A stretch of 64,000 bases of DNA from contig JAETTD010000009.1 of the NCBI GenBank assembly GCA_021769295.1, positions 25,235 to 89,234 of the forward strand. Reading direction: 5' to 3'. Below, one piece after another: positions 51,873 through 60,335 of this stretch (the stretch's first letter is position 1; each line of letters starts with the position of its first letter). The translations under genes and the position numbers were made by a program. Under the pieces are notes generated by a model, which had not been told where the DNA came from, did not search any database, and worked only from the letters and a program-made list of their open reading frames with translations. This DNA comes from Bacillota bacterium (GTDB lineage: Bacteria; Bacillota; Clostridia; Peptostreptococcales; Anaerovoracaceae).

Positions 51873-52230
51873 ATTGTCGCTCAGCCGATTGAAAAGTCGG
51901 CTATGCAAAGTTGGAGATGATCCAGGCAGCGAGCCGGCTGGCGGCGATTAGCGGTCAGTGATCGGCGAGACTGCCGTAAATCTTAAATTTTCTTTGAATT
52001 TCGGCATTTTGACAGGGGTAATAGGGCTCAAATTGCCGTAAATTCCGCAATTTCTTTTAAATACGGCATTTTATAAGCCGTAGGAAGGGTAAAACTGCCG
52101 TAAATTTGAATTTTTTCTTAGTTTCCGGCATTTTGGCGGGAAATAAGATAGCAAAATGCCGCAAAGGGGGAATTTTCTTAACTTTGCGGCACTTTATAAT
52201 TCAGACGGTTGCGATGACAACATCGACATT
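51873..52230. mobile_element. Composite hairpin element, copy C
   Basis: Flanks and spacers match copy D at 57761: the left end TTGTCGCTCAGCC, the stretch GATTGAAAAGTCGGCTATGC, then the four-unit array. After the array, ATTCAGACGGTTGCG matches copy E, but the right terminal repeat is not recognisable. It fills most of the 549-base gap between rpsR and coaX. Past it, GTTGGC/GCCAAC (52267-52302) is a small hairpin of the GCCAACA repeat type. Confidence 0.65.
51971..52195 (+). repeat. 62-bp-period hairpin array C (four units)
   Basis: TGCCG starts at 51972, 52034, 52096 and 52158, exactly 62 apart. The fourth unit has TGCCGCAAA opposite TTTGCGGCA, a paired change from TGCCGTAA/TTACGGCA. Spacers match those of arrays D and E unit by unit. 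Confidence 0.9.
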
Positions 52231-52361
52231 TTTCGACACGGAAAATCCATGGATCCATTAAATTTTGTTGGCAATTTCCAACTTATTCAAACTTCTGCCA
52301 ACCTTTGACATGGTATTCATTCTTCCGCCCGTCTCAACGCTTATTATAAAACCTTTTTGAT

Positions 52362-53132
52362 TTACTTGCCGTAATTTTTATTATATATGTGGGCAAGGCC
52401 TTTGAGCATCAAATCTTCGTCAAGTATTATATCTCTTTTGCACAAAGGCGTTATGAGATGAGCAAGGCCGCCCGTCGCTATAAGAGTGCACTTTTCACCA
52501 AGTTCTTCTTCTATTCTCTCTACTATTCCGTCTATGCTGCATGCGGCAGAATACATGATTCCGCTCTTGATGCAATCAACCGTGTTGGTTCCTATGAGTT
52601 TTTTCGGCATGTCAAAGGCCACTTTTGGGAGCTGCGACGTCCTGCTTACGAGGGCATCTGCCGAAACCGCCATACCTGTAGTTATCATTCCACCCAAATA
52701 ATTGCGCTTCTTGTCCACCACCGAAAAAGTTGTTGCCGTACCCATATCTATGATTATCTGAGGAAGAGGATATTCGTTGATTCCGGCAACCGCATCCACA
52801 ACGAGGTCACTCCCCAGTTGGGCAGGATTATCTATTAAAATGCTCAGACCCGTTTTGATTCCGGGCCCGATTATTATCGGTTTCAATCCCGTCAGCTTTT
52901 CTATGGAACGCTTGAAAGTATTTGTAAGCGGCGGAACCACCGATGATACGATTACTCCCGTAAGCTGTTCAAACGAAGTTTTGTGCATTTCAAAAGCCGT
53001 CTTTATGGCAACCGCATATTCCAAATCAGTAGCTGATTTATCGCTTGACACCCTTTCTTTGAAAATAATGGAACTTCCCTCAAAGCAGCCCATTACTACA
53101 TTCGTATTGCCTATATCTATTGCTAAAATCAT
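52362..53132 (-). CDS. coaX: Type III pantothenate kinase
   Basis: First step of CoA synthesis (pantothenate to 4'-phosphopantothenate), 256 residues of the ASKHA fold. ATP-binding segments are LAIDIGNTNVVMG and IIDMGTATTFSVVDKK, and GSDLVVDAVAGI and GGMITTGM bind pantothenate. GGAGG precedes the ATG. It is divergent from coaBC, the second and third steps of the same pathway. Confidence 0.94.
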   Translation of the reverse strand: MILAIDIGNTNVVMGCFEGSSIIFKERVSSDKSATDLEYAVAIKTAFEMHKTSFEQLTGVIVSSVVPPLTNTFKRSIEKLTGLKPIIIGPGIKTGLSILIDNPAQLGSDLVVDAVAGINEYPLPQIIIDMGTATTFSVVDKKRNYLGGMITTGMAVSADALVSRTSQLPKVAFDMPKKLIGTNTVDCIKSGIMYSAACSIDGIVERIEEELGEKCTLIATGGLAHLITPLCKRDIILDEDLMLKGLAHIYNKNYGK

Positions 53133-53216
53133 TATTTATCCTCCAAAAATTTACTGTCCGTTTCTCACTCAGATAAAGCATATTGGCTTTTTGAGCTTCT
53201 CGCAGAAATACGAGTG

Positions 53217-53243
53217 GCTTGCAATTGTTTATTATACCATAAT
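53217..53243. repeat. Remnant of the MITE-like element end
   Basis: CTTGCAATTGTTTATTATACCATAA-type sequence in the coaX/coaBC gap matches the right end of the elements at 20680 and 43338. Confidence 0.45.
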
Positions 53244-53309
53244 TTTTGCAAACTGCCAGATATTTTGATATAATAACCGTAAAATAATTTATAAAACAAG
53301 AGGTAAAAT

Positions 53310-54503
53310 ATGTTATCAGGAAAAACCGCAGTACTTGCAGTTTCGGGAAGCATCGCTGCATATAAAATTCCCAACCTTGCCAGAATGTTAAAAAAGCTCG
53401 GTTGTAACGTTCAGGTCCTTATGACCCAAAACGCCACCCGGTTCATAAACCCTATCACTTTTGAATCCCTTACAGGGAACAAATGCCTTATAGACACCTT
53501 TGACAGAAACTTTCAATACAGCGTCGAACATGTGGCGCTGGCAAAACAGGCAGATATAGTCATGATTGCCCCCGCTTCGGCCAACGTTATAGGCAAGATA
53601 GCATCGGGCATTGCCGATGATATGCTTACCACTACGGTCATGGCTTGCCCTTGCAAAAAAATCGTAGCTCCTGCCATGAATCATAACATGTACCACAATC
53701 CAATCGTTCAGGACAATCTCAACAAGCTCAAAACTTTCGGGTATGAAGTTATAACACCCGATTCTGGTATGCTTGCCAACGGAGATTCGGGCGACGGAAG
53801 GATGCCGGAAGAAAAAGTCCTGCTTCAATATATTCTGAAAGAAATAGCATTCGAAAAGGACTTGACCGGCAAGAAGGTTCTTGTCACAGCAGGGGCGACC
53901 AGAGAATCTATCGACCCGGTAAGGTTTATCACCAACCATTCCAGCGGAAAAATGGGCTGCGCTTTGGCTGTGGCGGCCATGCAAAGAGGCGCTGACGTAA
54001 CCCTTGTACACGGCCACATGGATATAGAAGAGCCTATGTTTGTAAACTGCGTTCCCGTAGGCTCCGCAGAAGATATGTTCCGTGAGGTTTCAGGCAGGGC
54101 GGCTTCTCAGGATATTATAATCAAGGCAGCAGCCGTTGCCGATTATACACCTGTGACAACTGCTTCAAACAAAATCAAAAAAGCCGACGGTGACATGAGC
54201 ATTCCTCTCAAGCGAACTACCGATATTCTGCGGTACCTGGGTGAGCATAAAGAAGAAGGGCAAATCATATGCGGATTTTCTATGGAAACCGAAAATGTCC
54301 TCGAAAATTCTCAGAAAAAACTTGTGTCAAAGAACTGCGATATGATTTGCGCCAACTCGCTGAGCTCCGAAGGCGCAGGCTTCAAATCCGACACCAACAT
54401 TATCACGCTGATAACCAAGGACGGCTTTGACTCCCTTGAAAAAATGACAAAGGAACAGGCCGCTCACATCATCTTAGACAGATTGACAAAACTTATCCGA
54501 TAA
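53310..54503 (+). CDS. coaBC: Bifunctional phosphopantothenoylcysteine synthetase/decarboxylase
   Basis: Joins cysteine to phosphopantothenate and decarboxylates the product (CoA pathway), 397 residues. The N-terminal flavoprotein half has VSGSIAAYKIPN, the catalytic-His region and PAMNHNMYHNP. The C-terminal synthetase half has TAGATRESIDPVRFITNHSSGKMG and AAVADYTPV. AAGAGGT precedes the ATG. Confidence 0.95.
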   Translation: MLSGKTAVLAVSGSIAAYKIPNLARMLKKLGCNVQVLMTQNATRFINPITFESLTGNKCLIDTFDRNFQYSVEHVALAKQADIVMIAPASANVIGKIASGIADDMLTTTVMACPCKKIVAPAMNHNMYHNPIVQDNLNKLKTFGYEVITPDSGMLANGDSGDGRMPEEKVLLQYILKEIAFEKDLTGKKVLVTAGATRESIDPVRFITNHSSGKMGCALAVAAMQRGADVTLVHGHMDIEEPMFVNCVPVGSAEDMFREVSGRAASQDIIIKAAAVADYTPVTTASNKIKKADGDMSIPLKRTTDILRYLGEHKEEGQIICGFSMETENVLENSQKKLVSKNCDMICANSLSSEGAGFKSDTNIITLITKDGFDSLEKMTKEQAAHIILDRLTKLIR

Positions 54504-54577
54504 AATTGATTTATGTTATATATTTCCCCTTTCCCGAATACATTTTAGCAAGACCAAGTGTGGAAAGGGGAAACGCT

Positions 54578-56227
54578 ATGACATACGAAAAGGGTATTCC
54601 GGATTATGCCATGGTTCCGGCCAAGGAAATAGAAGAACGTGTAATCGTACCCATTACAAAAGGAGCCATTTATACGCCTGTTCAGGTGACCAACATAACA
54701 GAAAAGCCAAAGACCGTCATCACTTTGGAAGAGGATATTTTAGTCCCGGATATTAAGCCGGATTTGCAGGAAATCCTGCTCATCGACGGCAAAGCCAGAC
54801 TTTCGACCAGAGAAATAAACCAGATTGCCAAAGGTGACGATTATATCAATCTTTCCGGAGAAGTCGAACTCCAAACTCTTTACAAACCCGAAAAGCAAGA
54901 GGGCAACTGCCCCGTTATTTCAATTCAGACAAGAATTCCTTTTAAAGACCAGTGGCGCATCTCGCCTGAACCGGGAGCGACGGTGGTTTTAGACTGCGCC
55001 ATAGAGAAAATCGAAAACATGGTTATAAATGAGCGAAAATTCCGTGTCAAAATTAACCTGTCAGTGACGGCCCGTGAATATACGGACGCCAAAATCGAGA
55101 TTTTTGAAGGACTCTTTGACGAAGAAATCCAAACCCTTAAAGAGCCTGTGGAAATTTCCAACATCGCTCTCAGAAAAAAGGATACTCTTACCATAAAAGA
55201 AGATATACAGCCTAAAGAAGACTCCCACCCTGAAAACATTTTAAAGCAGGATTTAAACATAGTTGAAAACTATAAGCAGATAACCGGAGAAAAAGTCGTG
55301 ATAAACGGATTTATCTATGTGAACCTGCTGTATTTTTCATCACCTGCCGACGATTGCGACATAGCCTCCAATATACACCAGATACAGGACAGAGTCGAAT
55401 TTACACAATTTATCCCGATTCAGCAAAGCGGCAATTACAGCGGCTGTAACGTCTGCTTCGATGACAGCCGGCTAACGGTCAAACTCACCCAGGATGAAGA
55501 CGGCAGAGACGTCTTCCGCCTTGACGGTGAACTTCTCACATACATTGAACTTTATAAAAACATAGAGCGTGAAGTTATCGTGGACGGTTATCACCGCCAA
55601 AAAGATTTCGTATGTGAATTTGCCGAAGAAAACAGCCGCACCCTTATAGGAACGTCTTCCGGAGAATCTTCTGTAAGGGAAATCATATCTTTGGAAAATT
55701 CCTCCTCCGATGCGGACAGCATCCTTTATACCGGGGCTGAGGTTCTGCGAAGCGAAGGTCACTGTGAGCAGGGCAAAATAATTTCAGAAGGAGTCCTCCT
55801 TGTCAAAATGGTCTGCCTTTGCACGCAGGAAAGCGAAAATATCTTTACGGTAACAAAAGAACTTCCTTTCCGTGTGGTAAATGCAATGCCGCAGCTTGCG
55901 GGAGGTGAAAATGTTTCTCAAAAGATTTACATAAAAGATCTCTGGGCAGAGAAGATAAACGGCAAGCAGCTGGAGTTCAACGCAACCATTATGGTCTGCG
56001 CCGAAATCATGAAGCCGACCCCGTTTAAAGTTCTCATAAACCCGGCATTTGAAGAATGCGCCGCAAGCAGAGAAACCCCTCCTATGGTCATATATATCTG
56101 CAAGCCGGCAGACACCCTATGGAACATTGCAAAAAAATTTAAGACCACGGTGGATTCCGTCAGAGAGATAAACGACCTTGATACTGATGAAGTCTCCGAA
56201 GGGCAGAAACTCCTCATTATAAAATAA
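54578..56227 (+). CDS. sipL: SPOCS/DUF3794 and LysM protein (SipL-like spore coat protein)
   Basis: A 549-residue protein with repeated SPOCS (DUF3794) domains and a C-terminal LysM domain (about residues 503-549, YICKPADTLWNIAKKFKTTVDSVREIN). In Clostridioides difficile SipL has this same order and links SpoIVA to the forespore during coat assembly. ATG 54578 has AAAGGGG upstream; the frame opens 24 codons earlier, right after coaBC. The neighbour is spoIIR, which supports the sporulation role. Confidence 0.85.
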   Translation: MTYEKGIPDYAMVPAKEIEERVIVPITKGAIYTPVQVTNITEKPKTVITLEEDILVPDIKPDLQEILLIDGKARLSTREINQIAKGDDYINLSGEVELQTLYKPEKQEGNCPVISIQTRIPFKDQWRISPEPGATVVLDCAIEKIENMVINERKFRVKINLSVTAREYTDAKIEIFEGLFDEEIQTLKEPVEISNIALRKKDTLTIKEDIQPKEDSHPENILKQDLNIVENYKQITGEKVVINGFIYVNLLYFSSPADDCDIASNIHQIQDRVEFTQFIPIQQSGNYSGCNVCFDDSRLTVKLTQDEDGRDVFRLDGELLTYIELYKNIEREVIVDGYHRQKDFVCEFAEENSRTLIGTSSGESSVREIISLENSSSDADSILYTGAEVLRSEGHCEQGKIISEGVLLVKMVCLCTQESENIFTVTKELPFRVVNAMPQLAGGENVSQKIYIKDLWAEKINGKQLEFNATIMVCAEIMKPTPFKVLINPAFEECAASRETPPMVIYICKPADTLWNIAKKFKTTVDSVREINDLDTDEVSEGQKLLIIK

Positions 56228-56278
56228 ATGTATAAAATTCAAATCTTTGTCCATAATCCTTTTGTCAGGAGGTAATTT

Positions 56279-57007
56279 ATGGATAAGAGATTTGAAAAAA
56301 TACTGGGCTGCTTAATGGCGCTGGCGCTTTTGGCGCTGCCTGTTTTAAACGATATATCAAACGAAAATTCCGGCGGAGGAAGCTCGGGGAACGCAAGCTC
56401 GCTCATCAACGAGCATCCGGGCATCATGCGTTTTCATGTGATTGCCAACAGCGACTCAGATGAGGACCAGGAACTAAAGCTGGCGGTCAGAAACTATGTG
56501 CTTTCAAAGGTTGAAAACGAAATAACTCAGGCGATAGTTTCAGCAGAAAAAGAAGACGGCAGCAAGTGCGACCAATCTCAGATAATGAGGAAATATATAA
56601 ATACACATCTGCCCCAAATAGAAGCTTGGGCGCAGGAAGTAATAGACCTTTGGGGTTTTGATTACAGCGCTGCCGCAGATATGGGAATCCGTCATATCCC
56701 TGCAAAATATTACGGCGAGATTTTCTTTCCTGAAGGAAATTACGAAGCTTTGAACATAACTTTAGGAGAAGGCGCCGGAAAGAACTGGTGGTGCGTTGTG
56801 TTTCCTCCTCTGTGCATGGTCGATTCCGAAAACTCTTCTTACAATGAAGAATTCAATCTCACAGAGGAAGACAGGTTGGTTCTGAAATTTAAGACGGAAG
56901 AACTTCTCAAGAGCCTTGATGAAAATAACCTTACTTGCAAATATGCCATATACGAAACCGTAGGCAGATTTGTGGGAGACAGCATTGTTAAAACCCCGCC
57001 CGTTTAA
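56279..57007 (+). CDS. spoIIR: Stage II sporulation protein R
   Basis: The forespore-made secreted signal that triggers SpoIIGA to process pro-sigmaE in the mother cell, 242 residues. An N-terminal membrane/signal segment (ILGCLMALALLALPVLN) is followed by the family blocks MRFHVIANSDSDEDQELKL and LGEGAGKNWWCVVFPPLC. AGGAGG precedes the ATG. Together with the SipL-like gene it is the main evidence that the organism forms spores. Confidence 0.94.
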   Translation: MDKRFEKILGCLMALALLALPVLNDISNENSGGGSSGNASSLINEHPGIMRFHVIANSDSDEDQELKLAVRNYVLSKVENEITQAIVSAEKEDGSKCDQSQIMRKYINTHLPQIEAWAQEVIDLWGFDYSAAADMGIRHIPAKYYGEIFFPEGNYEALNITLGEGAGKNWWCVVFPPLCMVDSENSSYNEEFNLTEEDRLVLKFKTEELLKSLDENNLTCKYAIYETVGRFVGDSIVKTPPV

Positions 57008-57021
57008 ACGGACGGGGCGTT
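56991..57021. terminator. Bidirectional terminator between spoIIR and the hydrolase gene
   Basis: CCCCGCCCGTTTAAACGG-A-CGGGG (56994-57017) is a strong GC-rich stem with A/T flanks. It begins inside the last codons of spoIIR. Confidence 0.75.
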
Positions 57022-57037
57022 TACTGTCATTCATAAC

Positions 57038-57721
57038 TTACGCCTGCTCTAAAAATTCATTCACCACCCGGTTAAATTCCTCCGCTTTCTTATTTGCAAT
57101 AAAATGGTCCCCGTCTATGAAAACGAGCTTTGCATTGGGAAGGCTTTCAGCTATAAGCTGGGTGTGACTGCGCTTAATCATGTCCCTGGTTCCTGCAATC
57201 ACCAGCGCCGGAACCGTCAGTCCGGCAAGCTCCGAAGGTTTTATATCAGGCTCATTGACCATAAGGCTCATCATCTCGGCATTTTTTCTGGCTTTTTCGC
57301 TCTTCTTCGCAAACATGGACGCCAGCTTATATCCTATTACTATAGGCGCCTGTATAACGGGTCTTACGCCGGAAGTGTTAAGATTTGCACCGTTGAGGAT
57401 GAGTTTTTCAATCTTTTCCGGGTGCCTGAGGGCAAAGGTAAGGGCAATGTTTCCGCCGTCGGAAAATCCCAAAATATGGGCTTTCTCAATCTCATGTTCA
57501 ATCATAAATTCATTCAGGTCTTGGGCAAACTGTACTATAGTAAAGGGAGTCCCGCCTCTGGGGGACTTGCCATGGCCTCGTGTATCAATGGCAAACACCC
57601 TGTATTTTGCAGAAAAATACTCAATCTGGTGTTCAAAGTAGCCACAGTTTTCTCCGTTTCCGTGAAGCAATATAAGCGGAAATCCCGTTCCTCTTTCAAT
57701 ATAATTGAGTTTTATATCCAT
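57038..57721 (-). CDS. Alpha/beta hydrolase
   Basis: A 227-residue serine hydrolase of the alpha/beta fold. The oxyanion segment is LLHGNGENCGYF, the nucleophile elbow LGFSDGGNIAL, and the catalytic His is in DGDHF near the C-terminus; TRDMI holds the likely acid. The substrate is unknown. It converges on spoIIR and is divergent from the citrate operon, with composite element D between them. Confidence 0.87.
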   Translation of the reverse strand: MDIKLNYIERGTGFPLILLHGNGENCGYFEHQIEYFSAKYRVFAIDTRGHGKSPRGGTPFTIVQFAQDLNEFMIEHEIEKAHILGFSDGGNIALTFALRHPEKIEKLILNGANLNTSGVRPVIQAPIVIGYKLASMFAKKSEKARKNAEMMSLMVNEPDIKPSELAGLTVPALVIAGTRDMIKRSHTQLIAESLPNAKLVFIDGDHFIANKKAEEFNRVVNEFLEQA

Positions 57722-57760
57722 ATCTTTGTCCCTTTTTGAATATTATATAAATATAACGAG

Positions 57761-58141
57761 GTTGTTGCACAGCCAGTTGAAAAGTCGGCTGTGCGAAGTT
57801 GCCAATGATGCAGGCTGCGGACTGGCTGGCGGATATCAGCGAGACTGCCGTAAACCTTAAAATTTCTTTGAATTACGGCATTTTGACAGCGACGATAGGG
57901 CTCAAATTGCCGTAAAATTCGCAATTTCTTTTAAATCCGGCATTTTATAAGCCGTAGGAAGGGTAAAACTGCCGTAAATTTGAAATTTTTCTTAGTTTAC
58001 GGCATTTTGGTGGGAAATAAGGTGGCAAAATTGCCGCAAATGGCCGATTTTCTTAAATTTACGGCAATTTGCAATTTAGCCGGTTGCGGCTGCGCCATTT
58101 CGAACCATTTCGGCCGACTGAAAAGTTGGCTGTGCGACAAC
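57761..58141. mobile_element. Composite hairpin element, copy D, with terminal inverted repeats
   Basis: A 381-base non-coding element. The left end GTTGTTGCACAGCCA (57761-57775) and the right end, read inverted, GTTGTCGCACAGCCA (58141-58127), differ at one base; GTCGGC matches again further in. The left end also folds alone as GCACAGCC...GGCTGTGC. Inside is array D. Copies C and E share its flanks in part. It lies in a divergent intergenic region, just upstream of the citrate operon promoter. Confidence 0.7.
57845..58070 (+). repeat. 62-bp-period hairpin array D (four units)
   Basis: TGCCG starts at 57846, 57908, 57970 and 58032, exactly 62 apart. Spacers such as ATAAGCCGTAGGAAGGGT (second) are shared with arrays C and E. 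Confidence 0.9.
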
Positions 58142-58212
58142 TCTATTATATAACTATACACTAACCGGTTCTCAATTGCCATTATATTTTTTAGTTCTTT
58201 GTTTCCAGCCTG

Positions 58213-58251
58213 TTGACACCATAACCCAATGGGAGTATACTTGTATACAAG
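58213..58251 (+). promoter_or_regulatory. Promoter and GntR operator of the citrate operon
   Basis: TTGACA (58213-58218) and TATACT (58236-58241) have a 17-base spacer. The perfect 12-base palindrome CTTGTATACAAG (58240-58251) overlaps the -10 box and start region. It fits the TTGTATACAA-like sites bound by FadR-type GntR proteins, and the operon encodes such a protein. Confidence 0.78.
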
Positions 58252-58312
58252 CATGGTTATATTGCGATAAAACAATAAATTACATAAACTATTTTAAGAG
58301 GGGAGGATTACA

Positions 58313-59689
58313 ATGCTTGAAATTTCAAAAAAGACAAATCTGCTTGAACAGGAAATCTATAAATACACTTTACAAGATATAGATGACCCTAATCTTTACA
58401 GAGACATGTTCAACTATGAAGATGTCCCTAAGGTGTCTTTTAACCAAAGACGTGTACCTGCCAACATGCCGGAAGACATTTGGATAACCGATACTTCTTT
58501 TAGAGACGGACAGCAGTCTATGGCGCCTTATACAGTTAAGCAAATCGTTGATCTGTATAAACTCCTGGCCAAACTGGGCGGTCCTTACGGCTTGATTCGC
58601 CAGTCAGAATTTTTTATCTATACGAAAAAAGACCAGGAAGCTATAGAAAAATGCATGGAGCTGGGATATAAATTCCCGGAAATCACAACTTGGATAAGAG
58701 CAAAAAAAGAAGATTTCAAACTGGTAAAAGACCTTGAAATCAGAGAAACGGGCATCCTTGTTTCTTGCAGTGACTATCATATCTTCAAAAAGATGAATAT
58801 GACCAGAAGACAAGCTGTCGATTTTTATCTGGAAACTATCAAGGAGGCTTTCGATGCAGGCCTTGTTCCACGCTGTCACCTCGAAGATATAACGAGAGCG
58901 GATTTCTACGGCTTTGTAGTTCCTTTCGTAAACGAAATAATGGAACTGTCCCAAGAGGCGAGAATTCCTGTTAAAATCAGAGCCTGCGATACCATGGGAT
59001 ACGGCGTTCCTTATACGGGAGCTGACCTCCCTCGCAGTGTAGCCGGCATAATTTACGGTTTGCAGCATTATTCAGGAGTTCCAAATGAGATGATAGAGTG
59101 GCACGGACACAACGACTTTTACAAGGCTGTAGCCAACGCATCCACCGCATGGCTTTACGGCGCATGTGCGGTAAACTGTTCCCTTCTCGGTATAGGAGAA
59201 AGAACGGGAAACGTACCTCTTGAAGCCATGGTCTTTGAATACGCTTCATTAAGAGGTTCTCTTGACGGAATGGACCCTACCGCCATAACCGAAATAGCCG
59301 ACTACTTCAAAAATGAAATGGGCTACGAAATACCGCCTATGACTCCATTTGTGGGTGAAAACTTCAACGTGACAAAAGCCGGAATCCACGCAGACGGGCT
59401 TATGAAGGACGAGGAAATATACAACATCTTCAACACCGGGAAGATCCTCAACAGGCCGCCGGGAGTTTCCATAAGCAAGACTTCGGGCCTTGCAGGAATC
59501 GCATATTGGCTCAACGACCACTTTAAGCTCACCGGAGATAAAAAGGTTTCCAAAGATCATCAAATAGTCGCCGCCCTCAAAGACTGGGTAGACGAGATGT
59601 ATGCGGACGGCAGAACCACAAGCCTTACAACCGCAGAAATACAAGAAAAACTGGACACACTTGACCAATGGAAGGAGCTGATAAAATGA
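58313..59689 (+). CDS. Re-citrate synthase (DRE-TIM metallolyase family)
   Basis: Probably condenses acetyl-CoA and oxaloacetate to citrate with Re stereochemistry, 458 residues. It belongs to the isopropylmalate/homocitrate synthase fold: TDTSFRDGQQS is the metal-binding DRE motif with Gln-Gln after Gly, and WHGHNDFYKA holds the metal histidines. The known Re-citrate synthases of Clostridium kluyveri type are of this size and family. What decides the assignment is the operon: GntR regulator, aconitase and isocitrate dehydrogenase follow, and no other citrate synthase is present in the window. Homocitrate or isopropylmalate synthase is the alternative. GAGGGGAGG precedes the ATG. Confidence 0.82.
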   Translation: MLEISKKTNLLEQEIYKYTLQDIDDPNLYRDMFNYEDVPKVSFNQRRVPANMPEDIWITDTSFRDGQQSMAPYTVKQIVDLYKLLAKLGGPYGLIRQSEFFIYTKKDQEAIEKCMELGYKFPEITTWIRAKKEDFKLVKDLEIRETGILVSCSDYHIFKKMNMTRRQAVDFYLETIKEAFDAGLVPRCHLEDITRADFYGFVVPFVNEIMELSQEARIPVKIRACDTMGYGVPYTGADLPRSVAGIIYGLQHYSGVPNEMIEWHGHNDFYKAVANASTAWLYGACAVNCSLLGIGERTGNVPLEAMVFEYASLRGSLDGMDPTAITEIADYFKNEMGYEIPPMTPFVGENFNVTKAGIHADGLMKDEEIYNIFNTGKILNRPPGVSISKTSGLAGIAYWLNDHFKLTGDKKVSKDHQIVAALKDWVDEMYADGRTTSLTTAEIQEKLDTLDQWKELIK

Positions 59690-60333
59690 TAGATTATAAA
59701 AATTTATCCTTAGCCAACCAGGTTCATCAAGTAATAGAAGAAAATATACTTAACGGCGTCTATAAGGCGGGAGAAATACTCAGCGAATCCAAACTTTCGG
59801 AAGAACTGGGTGTGAGCAGAACTCCCATAAGGGAAGCTTTAACCCGGCTGGAAAGCGAAAAGCTTATCGGAATTACGCCGACGGGCACAGTGGTTCTCGG
59901 CATAACCGATAAAGATGTAAAAGACATATTTACGGTAAAAATGAAGCTCGAACCGCTTATTGCAGGATTGGCGGCAGAAAACATCAGCGAAGAAGCCCTC
60001 GTAAAACTGAAGGATATAATAGACCAGCAAGAATTTTACGATTCCAAGGATAATAAAGAGCGTGTGCGAAATCTGGATACTGAATTTCATGACACCATAT
60101 ACGCAGAATGCGGAAGCATAGTATTTCAGTCTATCTTATCGCCCGTACACCATAAACTTCTCAAATACAGAAAATCCTCGCTGGAAAATGCAGAGAGAAG
60201 CCCTCATTCTATCGGCGAACATGCCGGAATATATGAGGCGATAAAAAACAGAGATAAGGAACTGGCACAAAAGCTCATGCTTGAGCATATCTGCCACGCT
60301 TACGAAAATATAAAGAAAGGAACGAAAAAGTAA
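59686..60333 (+). CDS. GntR-family regulator (FCD domain)
   Basis: A 215-residue FadR-type regulator: winged helix in residues 1-70 (GEILSESKLSEELGVSRTPIREALTRLESEKLI) and an all-helical FCD effector domain with histidines placed to bind a metal (EFHDTIYAEC, SIGEHAGIYEAI, MLEHICHAY). FCD domains often sense organic acids, so citrate or a near product is a likely ligand. ATG 59686 overlaps the synthase stop as ATGA, and AAGGAG lies nine bases upstream. It probably binds the palindrome at 58240. Confidence 0.88.
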   Translation: MIDYKNLSLANQVHQVIEENILNGVYKAGEILSESKLSEELGVSRTPIREALTRLESEKLIGITPTGTVVLGITDKDVKDIFTVKMKLEPLIAGLAAENISEEALVKLKDIIDQQEFYDSKDNKERVRNLDTEFHDTIYAECGSIVFQSILSPVHHKLLKYRKSSLENAERSPHSIGEHAGIYEAIKNRDKELAQKLMLEHICHAYENIKKGTKK

Positions 60334-60335
60334 CC

